Position numbers and translations under genes: made by a program. Shown in pieces: positions 1 through 6,014 of a stretch of DNA of 19,160 nucleotides. Below the pieces are notes generated by a model. It worked only from the letters and a program-made list of their open reading frames with translations. It did not search any database and was not told where the DNA came from. Origin of the DNA: CAYMDD01 sp964409675 (GTDB lineage Bacteria; Pseudomonadota; Alphaproteobacteria; Rickettsiales; SXRF01); assembly GCA_964409675.1 (NCBI GenBank), contig CAYPEF010000029.1, positions 1-19,160 of the forward strand, given 5' to 3'. The stretch's first letter is position 1; each line of letters starts with the position of its first letter.

Positions 1-149
1 CCTGGGACGACTGGCACCACCTCTCCGCCATCACCCCCGACCCCATCACCCCGGCACAACTGCACGCCATGCAGAAGAAACAATGGCAGGATCTGGTGAT
101 ACGCACGCGGCTGCATCAGGAGAGTGCGCGGCAGCGGTGGGATGGATAA
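1..149 (+). CDS. C-terminal end of an unidentified protein (partial)
   Basis: The third frame is open from the window edge to a TAA at 147-149 and gives about 48 residues, beginning WDDWHHLSAITPDPITPAQ and ending in RQRWDG. The GC-rich codon use matches the core genes of the window and differs from the AT-rich sequence right after the stop. The segment is rich in Trp, His, Gln and Arg and looks like a soluble C-terminal tail. I do not recognise the family. Frame 2 is also open here but ends further into the AT-rich spacer and reads less like protein. The stop codon lies inside the left arm of the inverted repeat at 147-208. Confidence 0.5.
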   Translation, partial: WDDWHHLSAITPDPITPAQLHAMQKKQWQDLVIRTRLHQESARQRWDG

Positions 150-208
150 AAATATAGTTTCTACACGACTAATTCTTATTTAAATGTCTGTTAAGCACTA
201 TATTTTTA
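147..208. repeat. Perfect 12-bp inverted repeat, 38-nt spacer
   Basis: TAAAAATATAGT at 147-158 is the exact reverse complement of ACTATATTTTTA at 197-208. The left arm includes the stop codon of the upstream gene, and the right arm is followed by CGTTTTTGGG. As RNA this could form an AT-rich hairpin that helps end transcription of the upstream gene. As DNA it could mark the left edge of the AT-rich islet. The rest of 150-300 shows no gene. Confidence 0.5.
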
Positions 209-266
209 CGTTTTTGGGCAAGACAAAACAGAATTATAACCGCTTGGATTGGTCGGAAATGGCATG

Positions 267-278
267 TAGGGAGTACAC
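267..278. repeat. TAGGGAGTACAC copy, left side of islet
   Basis: TAGGGAGTACAC at 267-278 recurs exactly at 492-503, inside the HEPN gene. Its GAGTACAC core occurs in reverse orientation twice at the right end of the islet (2003-2010 and 2014-2021). The arrangement resembles recombinase arm-type or regulator sites, but no integrase gene is visible. Confidence 0.4.
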
Positions 279-300
279 ATAATCTATTAAAGAGATTACC

Positions 301-1260
301 TTACTCATCCATATAAGCGTAGTCCTCCTGCTGCATAAGTGCATCAATGTCAATATGCTCTTCTGGTACTATACCGAAGTACTCAATTGGGTCTTCAATT
401 TCTGTAACTGCATATGTTGCGCCAAGGTTGGCTATATGTAGCTCTGTAAAAGGATGAAGACGCAAGTCGCATACGAAGCAGCGAAATGTTTTAGGGAGTA
501 CACGTTTCTCGACGGTAATCTCACCGTCAATTAATTTAGGTTCACCTGTATCTGTTACCTGCCCAAGCATCACACCGTCACTATCACATGCGGGGCATTT
601 GCATTTCTTAGTAAGAGCGTGAGCTAGTACATCATCAACTTTAGTTTTAGCTAGGGCGCGTTTCTCTTCTAAGGTTTTACTGGGTAACTGTCCTACCCAC
701 TCTTTGCATCGACTGATTTTCTTTAAAACCTCTCTCTTAGTTTCTGCCGTCCTCTCTTGGAGCATATGTTTAGCGCGAGTTGCTACCTCACTACCTAAAT
801 AGTCCTCAATAGGCCTTTCCAAGTAATTTAACAGTACGTCTACTATTGAATAAAAATCTGGTTGCCAACTACTCTCGGCAAGCGCATGAAAAGCAGCTTC
901 CCCGCTATGAAGTTCAGCATTGCGTAGTTCCGTCATCTTAGTAGCAGTCTCGGTATGTTCTTTTTCGAATTGAGGAATATAAGTTTGGCAACGAGAAATA
1001 ATTATTTGTGTTGCAATCGACTTTGGTGATTTTCCTGTATTCTCACCGCATGCATATAAGAGGTTATTTTCATCGCGGGGGTCAGCCAACAAAATGGGAT
1101 GCTTTTTAGCTAAGGCGGCCCTGCATAGAAGTTCCAATGATAACGTGGCCCAGAAAGGGAACAATTCAGAAGACGCGTGTTCTCTAACGCCTCTTTGCAT
1201 AAAGGCTTTTGCTTTGTTATAAAGAAACTCTTCGCTCCAATTCATTACATTACCCAACAT
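301..1260 (-). CDS. HEPN-domain protein with C-terminal zinc ribbon
   Basis: The 319-residue protein has an all-helical-looking N-terminal half with RNAELH at residues 113-118. This R-x4-H motif is the catalytic signature of HEPN ribonucleases. C222-x2-C225 and C261-x2-C264 form a treble-clef or zinc-ribbon-like pair, and the tail is acidic. Residues 160-215 are rich in Lys and Glu and may form a coiled coil. HEPN proteins often cleave RNA, act as toxins or serve defence systems; some are only structural. The gene follows the dioxygenase gene on the same strand. ATG at 1260 gives a 16-nt overlap. ATG at 1245 (MNWSEEF) would give a TAATG stop-start overlap and is an equally good start. Codon use is AT-rich, unlike the core genes, which suggests acquisition. 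The HEPN assignment rests on the motif and helical pattern only. Confidence 0.6.
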   Translation of the reverse strand: MLGNVMNWSEEFLYNKAKAFMQRGVREHASSELFPFWATLSLELLCRAALAKKHPILLADPRDENNLLYACGENTGKSPKSIATQIIISRCQTYIPQFEKEHTETATKMTELRNAELHSGEAAFHALAESSWQPDFYSIVDVLLNYLERPIEDYLGSEVATRAKHMLQERTAETKREVLKKISRCKEWVGQLPSKTLEEKRALAKTKVDDVLAHALTKKCKCPACDSDGVMLGQVTDTGEPKLIDGEITVEKRVLPKTFRCFVCDLRLHPFTELHIANLGATYAVTEIEDPIEYFGIVPEEHIDIDALMQQEDYAYMDE

Positions 1261-1985
1261 CTTTCTAATGTACGATTACCAATATATTTTACATGTGTTA
1301 CCTGTCCTCTGCCATGCAGCACCCGCCAGTTGTTTATAGCAATGATCTTTTCTTCTACCCATTGAATCTTTTTGATTTTTGCTTTTTCTAAAAGCGTTTC
1401 TATCGCCTTCTCTAGCTCTACCTTTGCTATTGGTGGATAAACCATGCAGCATGGATTATAACGAATAAATTCAGTGCGATTTAAACCAGCCCTGTTTAAG
1501 ATAGGCGAATAGAATCGTGTCGCCCCTAAATTAAAAATTATCGGGGTGTTAGCTAATAAAGAGTAATCTTTAGAGCCTTCTTCCGGCCAACTAACAACAT
1601 TAATATCCGTGGACTGCTGACTTTTATCTAAATCTAATGCCCGTAACAGAAGAATATTTGGGGGAACCGGGAATCCTACCCCATCCGTATGAAATGGGAA
1701 TGCTCCATATCCAAACCTTGAGGATAAAGAATTTGTAACAGAATCGGCTTTTTTTTGTTTAAGGACAGTAGTCAAATTACCTTTTGCATCAGGCAAAATG
1801 GTTCCAATATTTGCAGCAAATTCAGCTAATGAGTAGGTAGTAGGTAGGCATATTTCCAACCAGCCTTTTTCAATAATTTCCTGCCTACATTTATATCCAT
1901 TGGGTATTTGAATCATGCCAATGCATTTTCGTTTGAATAGGTGCTGAGTAAACAAGCTCAAACTAAGTTTTACTCGAACCGCCAT
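1245..1985 (-). CDS. TauD/TfdA-like Fe(II)/2-oxoglutarate dioxygenase
   Basis: The product (246 aa from ATG 1985) carries the full facial triad. FHTDG at residues 98-102 gives H99-x-D101, NNWRVLHGR near 218-225 gives the distal H224, and R238 or R242 in RTLERCW is the likely 2-oxoglutarate-binding Arg. This is the clavaminate synthase/TauD fold, which hydroxylates a small molecule or side chain using O2 and 2-oxoglutarate. The substrate cannot be told. The protein is shorter than E. coli TauD. No good ribosome binding site precedes ATG 1985. An internal ATG at 1916 (MIQIPNGYKC) fits the family N-terminus as well and would give about 223 aa. It is the first gene of an AT-rich two-gene unit with the HEPN gene; the overlap implies translational coupling. 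It is unlikely to serve sulfur scavenging, because no taurine transporter genes are nearby. Confidence 0.7.
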   Translation of the reverse strand: MAVRVKLSLSLFTQHLFKRKCIGMIQIPNGYKCRQEIIEKGWLEICLPTTYSLAEFAANIGTILPDAKGNLTTVLKQKKADSVTNSLSSRFGYGAFPFHTDGVGFPVPPNILLLRALDLDKSQQSTDINVVSWPEEGSKDYSLLANTPIIFNLGATRFYSPILNRAGLNRTEFIRYNPCCMVYPPIAKVELEKAIETLLEKAKIKKIQWVEEKIIAINNWRVLHGRGQVTHVKYIGNRTLERCWVM

Positions 1986-2002
1986 TTATGGCATATCAAA
2001 TT

Positions 2003-2021
2003 GTGTACTCGGCGTGTACTC
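2003..2021. repeat. Tandem GTGTACTC repeats, 11-bp period
   Basis: GTGTACTC occurs at 2003-2010 and again at 2014-2021, separated by GGC, so the copies repeat at one helical turn. They lie just upstream of the dioxygenase start and 48 bp from the 3' end of tRNA-Pro. The reverse complement GAGTACAC is at 271-278 and 496-503. Candidate protein-binding sites: either an operator for the islet operon or arm-type recombinase sites left from integration. Confidence 0.45.
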
Positions 2022-2067
2022 AACGGAACATCGTTTAAGTCGTCTCCTCCGCAAAGCGGCGGAAAAT

Positions 2068-2145
<78 letters not shown>

Positions 2146-2170
2146 AAATATATGCCGGAAATATTGTCGG

Positions 2171-2199
2171 TTGCCAGATGTTTGCCAGCAGCCTAGAAT
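2171..2199 (+). promoter_or_regulatory. Sigma-70 promoter of dapA
   Basis: TTGCCA at 2171-2176, a 17-bp spacer, and TAGAAT at 2194-2199 match the -35 and -10 consensus at five of six positions each. Transcription would start near 2206, about 68 nt before the dapA ATG. TTGCCAG is directly repeated at 2171-2177 and 2182-2188, an 11-bp period, so a regulator could bind over the -35 box. Confidence 0.6.
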
Positions 2200-2273
2200 G
2201 CGGTGCGTAAACGCAGCCGTTCGCACCCCTCTTATACCACCCTTAACCTCCTGACAACCGGCAATCTGAGCTT

Positions 2274-3152
2274 ATGATGCAATTCCGTGGAATTTATACC
2301 GCCCTCATCACCCCCTTCAAAAACGGCCAGGTGGACGACCAGGCCTTCCAGGCCTTCGTGGACTGGCAGATCAAGGAGGGGGTGCACGGCCTCGTGCCCT
2401 GCGGCACCACCGGCGAATCGCCCACGCTTTCCTACGAGGAACACAAGCGTGTAATTGAGCTGTGCATCGAGGTGGCGAAAAAGCGCGTGCCGGTGATGGC
2501 CGGCACCGGGGCCAATTCCACCGAGGAAGCCATCATGTTCACCCGCCACGCCAAGGAAGCCGGGGCGGATGCGGCGCTGGTGGTGGCGCCCTATTATAAC
2601 AAGCCGACGCAGGAAGGCATCTACCAGCATTACAAGGCCATCCATGACGCGGTGGAGATTCCGATCATCATTTATAACATCCCGGGCCGCAGCGTGGTGA
2701 ATATCACCGATGAAACGCTGGCGCGCTTGAGTCAGCTGCCTAACATCGCCGGCGTGAAAGACGCCACCGGCGACTTGGCGCGCGTCTATACGCTGCGCGC
2801 CTTGGCGGGCGCAAGCTTCCAGCAGCTTTCCGGCGAGGATATGACGGCGATTGCGTTTAATGCTTCCGGTGGGCAGGGCTGCGTGTCGGTAACGGCAAAC
2901 ATCGCCCCGCGCGCCTGCGCACAGGTGCAGGAAGCCACGCTCAAAGGCGATTATGCCGGAGCGCTCGCGCTGCATGACGCGCTGGTGCCGCTGCACAGCG
3001 TGATGTTCTGCGAGACTAGCCCGGCGCCGGTAAAGTTCGCGGCGGGCCTGATGGGAATCTGTTCGCCGGAGTTGCGTTTACCGCTTGTGTTGCCGTCGGC
3101 AGAGAATCAAACACGCATTCGTGAAGTTTTAGTTAATTTGGGCTTGCACTAA
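2274..3152 (+). CDS. dapA: 4-hydroxy-tetrahydrodipicolinate synthase
   Basis: This enzyme condenses pyruvate with L-aspartate semialdehyde, the first committed step of lysine and meso-diaminopimelate synthesis, in the cytoplasm. The 292-aa length equals that of E. coli DapA. Visible signatures are CGTTGE (T45 and T46, pyruvate pocket), Y108 in the APYYNKPTQ loop, YNIPGR (Y134 and R139) and the Schiff-base lysine K162 in IAGVKDATGD. Two adjacent ATGs at 2274 and 2277 are possible starts, and the second makes residue numbers agree exactly with E. coli. No strong Shine-Dalgarno is seen. It is followed 40 bp later by smpB on the same strand, an order common in alphaproteobacteria, and there is no terminator between them. 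Confidence 0.97.
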   Translation: MMQFRGIYTALITPFKNGQVDDQAFQAFVDWQIKEGVHGLVPCGTTGESPTLSYEEHKRVIELCIEVAKKRVPVMAGTGANSTEEAIMFTRHAKEAGADAALVVAPYYNKPTQEGIYQHYKAIHDAVEIPIIIYNIPGRSVVNITDETLARLSQLPNIAGVKDATGDLARVYTLRALAGASFQQLSGEDMTAIAFNASGGQGCVSVTANIAPRACAQVQEATLKGDYAGALALHDALVPLHSVMFCETSPAPVKFAAGLMGICSPELRLPLVLPSAENQTRIREVLVNLGLH

Positions 3153-3192
3153 TTAGTGATTTGCTTTTTATTTGCCCTACAACAGTTGGAAC

Positions 3193-3678
3193 ATGGCTAA
3201 CAAGAATACATCTCCGAAGACGAACGCACCCGGCGCGCCGGTGGCGGTGAATCGCAAGGCGCGGTTTGAATACGCGATCGAGGAGGAGATGGAAGCAGGC
3301 CTTGTTCTGACTGGCACCGAAGTCAAGCCGGTTCGTGCAGGCAAAGTGAATATCAACGATGCCTATGCCGGGGAGAAGGGGGGAGAGATCTGGCTCTTCA
3401 ACGCGATCATCAATGAGTATGAACGCGGCAACCGCTTCAACCACGAACCGCGCCGCCCGCGCAAGCTTCTGCTGCAGAAAAAGCAGGTGAAGAAGCTGAT
3501 CGGTCGGCTGAAAGTGAAGGGAACGACGCTGATTCCGCTCTCCCTCTACTTCAACAATCGCGGGTTCGCGAAGCTGAAGATAGGGTTGGCCACGGGCAAG
3601 AAGCAGTACGAAAAACGCGAAGCCATCCGCGACCGTGACTGGAAGCGCGAACAGGCGAGGATCATGAAGAATAAATAG
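3193..3678 (+). CDS. smpB: SsrA-binding protein SmpB
   Basis: SmpB binds tmRNA and fits it into the A site of stalled ribosomes for trans-translation. The 161-aa product has the family landmarks in order: NRKARFEY near the start, LVLTGTEVKPVRAGKVN with the conserved Gly-Thr-Glu-Val-Lys stretch, FNHEPRRPRKLLL, and a basic C-terminal tail with GKKQYEKREAIRDRDWKRE that enters the mRNA channel. Start ATG 3193 (MANKNTSPK) is preferred over an upstream in-frame TTG at 3172, whose added residues do not resemble the family. The next gene begins 11 bp after the stop, so all three genes from dapA are probably one transcript. Confidence 0.96.
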   Translation: MANKNTSPKTNAPGAPVAVNRKARFEYAIEEEMEAGLVLTGTEVKPVRAGKVNINDAYAGEKGGEIWLFNAIINEYERGNRFNHEPRRPRKLLLQKKQVKKLIGRLKVKGTTLIPLSLYFNNRGFAKLKIGLATGKKQYEKREAIRDRDWKREQARIMKNK

Positions 3679-3689
3679 GTGAGGGAACC

Positions 3690-5087
3690 ATGCTTGATGT
3701 AATCACCGATTTCTGGAAGCCATCGCGTAAAGCGGTGCTGGAGACTCCGCTGGATCTGGAAGGGCTGCGCATCGGCAGCAGCATTGGGTTCGGATTCGTG
3801 CCGCAATCCACACTTAGCGGCAAGCGCTTTACGGTGAGCGCCATCAATACCTACCAGTTCGGCGAAGAACGCCTTACGTCTTTTGTACTCTCCCATGACG
3901 GGTCGGACACCGCCTCCATGATCGTGGCGGAAGCAGAAGGCGAGAAATACCTGGCCTTATCGCGGCGCATTCCGGAAGCGGATCGCAACGCCATGTTCGG
4001 CGCCAAGCATCTGGACGATGCGCTAAGTGACGCCGAAAATAAGCGTATCCAATGCAATGCGGTGGAGACCATATGGAAACAATGGACCGCCGGGAATTAT
4101 AAAAAAGAAATTCACCGGCTGAGCGGAAAGCTCACAACCGGCGATTACCGCACTTTCGCCACGCTTCCTGCCGACGCCCCCACCCAGTCGTTCGATTATA
4201 CGCTGTTTGTGAGCGATAATAACGAATACGCTATCGAAGCCGAGCGCTACAGCGACGGAAAACTGGAGCTTTATGCCACTATCTACCGCCGGATATCCGA
4301 TATCGGCGAAGTGCAGCATATGGGCCATGAGGAGAAAACCTCCGGCATTCCCGCGCTGGAAACCACGCCCGTCCCGGCAATAGAAACGCCTGCCGACACT
4401 AAAGCCCAGGCAGCAGAAGAGATTTCAGCATCTATTTCCGTAAGCGCAGCGAATGAATCGCCGGTGCCGGCTGATATCGCCCCCACTGCCGAAGCCGTCA
4501 AACCACTGACGCCGCCGGAGACACCCAAGGCGCTTGAGCCTGTTATTCCAAGCAAAACAACCACGGAGACAAAAAATATGGCTATTTTTAACCCGCTTTC
4601 CAGCCTTCAGAAGAATGAGAACATTAATGGTGTCGGTGCTCATGCCGCATCGCAGGCAGAAAATGATTCCTCTATCCGTGCATCCACGCCGAGCGCACCC
4701 GTACCCAGCCTTTCTGCCGGTGAAGCAGCTCTCGGCGCATCAGTAAAGACGCAGATTCCCGATACTTATGCAAAACAGGAGGTTAAAGCCGTGTCAACCC
4801 GCAATGGAATAGATCTGGAGAACGAGGCGATCGAGTGCGATCTGCGCGTTGCCAATAAAATCATCGAAGAGGCCATCCGCAATGAGCTACGCCTCTCGGA
4901 CGTGGTTCGCCGCATCATCGCCCTGCCGGTGGCCTATCCTGAATCGGTACAGATCCCGGTCACCCTGTCGGATGCCGATTTCCAGCTGCTGGCTATCCGC
5001 TACGGCATCCCTGCCACCGACCGCACTACTATTAAGAATAAAATCATTGAAGAAATCAATGACTTCTCCGGCAATAAAAAACAGTAA
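3690..5087 (+). CDS. Unknown protein with long Ala/Pro-rich linker
   Basis: The product has 465 aa and I cannot name it with confidence. Residues 1-215 look like a folded mixed alpha/beta domain, beginning LDLEGLRIGSSIGFGF. The pattern is loosely like the DUF2491/YjfK group of small cytoplasmic proteins. Residues about 216-370 are a low-complexity Ala, Pro, Thr, Ser and Glu-rich linker, likely disordered. Residues 370-465 form a second compact, charged helical domain (ECDLRVANKIIEEAIRNEL). No signal peptide or membrane segment is seen. A good ribosome binding site (GTGAGGGA at 3681-3688) precedes ATG 3690. The gene is 11 bp behind smpB and ends in a strong terminator, so it is probably the last gene of the dapA transcript. 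Several Met codons inside the linker could allow separate synthesis of the C-terminal domain, but no clear internal start is seen. Confidence 0.75.
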   Translation: MLDVITDFWKPSRKAVLETPLDLEGLRIGSSIGFGFVPQSTLSGKRFTVSAINTYQFGEERLTSFVLSHDGSDTASMIVAEAEGEKYLALSRRIPEADRNAMFGAKHLDDALSDAENKRIQCNAVETIWKQWTAGNYKKEIHRLSGKLTTGDYRTFATLPADAPTQSFDYTLFVSDNNEYAIEAERYSDGKLELYATIYRRISDIGEVQHMGHEEKTSGIPALETTPVPAIETPADTKAQAAEEISASISVSAANESPVPADIAPTAEAVKPLTPPETPKALEPVIPSKTTTETKNMAIFNPLSSLQKNENINGVGAHAASQAENDSSIRASTPSAPVPSLSAGEAALGASVKTQIPDTYAKQEVKAVSTRNGIDLENEAIECDLRVANKIIEEAIRNELRLSDVVRRIIALPVAYPESVQIPVTLSDADFQLLAIRYGIPATDRTTIKNKIIEEINDFSGNKKQ

Positions 5088-5119
5088 AAATCGTTAGCTG
5101 AGCTTATCTCATCTTTCTG

Positions 5120-5147
5120 CCCCTGCCATCGTGCGGGGGTTTTTTTT
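5120..5147 (+). terminator. Rho-independent terminator after the dapA-smpB operon
   Basis: CCCC-T-GC at 5120-5126 pairs with GC-GGGG within 5133-5139 across loop CATCGT, with one bulged T. Eight T follow at 5140-5147. It lies 32 bp after the stop of the 465-aa gene. Confidence 0.85.
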
Positions 5148-5257
5148 GTCTATTAATAAGATAAAATTAATTTTTATATTAATTCCTTTGAATCAGTATT
5201 TAATAAATATTTAAACTAAATTACGCTATACTATGGAAAAATTAATGGGGAAGATGA

Positions 5258-5632
5258 ATGTCAAATATTGTGGATGAAGAGAAAATAAAGGAAACTCCAT
5301 CCGTATCCGAAATATTAAACACGCAAGTTGGCGGAGCCTTCGCTAAAGGCAGTCATCCCACTAACACGGCAGATGCACTTCCACGCCCATTGACTATAAT
5401 GGTAAGTATTGGCCGGCAAGTCGCTAAAGACATCATCAGCCTTTCAACTGACTTACATGACATGGATCCTGCGGCCTTCACCAAAGCCCATCCTGTAGCG
5501 GCAAGCATTATGAATGCTCAGGCCCATAAGACGATTACACAGGCCCATGGCGCAACCGATGTAGCACACGCACCCCAAGGCCCTCAAAACGTTCCGGGCA
5601 CTGGTCCAGATTCCGGCAAACATGGTCGTTGA
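5258..5632 (+). CDS. Small protein of unknown function (124 aa)
   Basis: I do not recognise this family. The sequence has a charged, Lys/Glu-rich N-terminus, a central segment with PRPLTIMVSIGRQVAKDIISL that could be an amphipathic helix, an HPVAASIMNAQAHKTITQAHG helix, and a His/Gly/Pro-rich tail (residues 95-124) that looks disordered. No signal peptide or strong membrane helix is seen. ATG 5258 has a good Shine-Dalgarno (GGGGAAGA at 5247-5254), and TATACT at 5227-5232 could be a -10 box, though no convincing -35 was found. The upstream 110 bp is very AT-rich. The next small gene starts 23 bp after the stop and probably shares the transcript. Confidence 0.6.
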   Translation: MSNIVDEEKIKETPSVSEILNTQVGGAFAKGSHPTNTADALPRPLTIMVSIGRQVAKDIISLSTDLHDMDPAAFTKAHPVAASIMNAQAHKTITQAHGATDVAHAPQGPQNVPGTGPDSGKHGR

Positions 5633-5655
5633 TAAGCACTAGTATAAGGCGGCAC

Positions 5656-5970
5656 ATGTATATCCCTCCGAAAATTCCCTCTATTGAAATTGAACCGGAC
5701 CAGGTCTGCTCCATTATGTTACTCACACATGGCTTGCAGATGAATGGTCAGCCGTTTTGGGCATATATGTGTATTAAATCTAACATGGCGAAGGCTTTCC
5801 TCGATGCGCAGAAGCGCGGTGATTTTCAACTGGAGGATTATGGCACCATTTTGGAATGGGGAGAGGGGCAGAACCCGCCCAAAGACATTGCCGTGCGTAT
5901 GGAGCGCGATTTCGGCATGCGCCATGATTATGAAAAAATGCTCACTAAAGCGGTGGAATTATTCGCCTGA
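5656..5970 (+). CDS. Small protein of unknown function (104 aa)
   Basis: The 104-residue product begins MYIPPKIPSIEIEPDQV. It is a compact, soluble-looking protein with two predicted helical stretches (SNMAKAFLDAQKRGDF and HDYEKMLTKAVELF) around a loop with DYGTILEWGEGQNPP. There is no signal peptide and no known motif. ATG 5656 with AAGGCGG just upstream is preferred over an in-frame TTG at 5629 that overlaps the previous stop. It is convergent with the asmA-like gene, with only 44 bp between the stops. The pairing with the gene at 5258 suggests a shared but unknown role. Confidence 0.65.
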   Translation: MYIPPKIPSIEIEPDQVCSIMLLTHGLQMNGQPFWAYMCIKSNMAKAFLDAQKRGDFQLEDYGTILEWGEGQNPPKDIAVRMERDFGMRHDYEKMLTKAVELFA

Positions 5971-6014
5971 TACCCCATTGGGCGCCTGCACGCCATATCA
6001 TACCGCTTGTTCAA

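Noticed and set aside
2232..2996. Long open frame on the minus strand opposite dapA
   Set aside because: It is antisense to a certain gene, is rich in Arg, His and Gly as expected for a GC-rich shadow frame, and matches no protein pattern.
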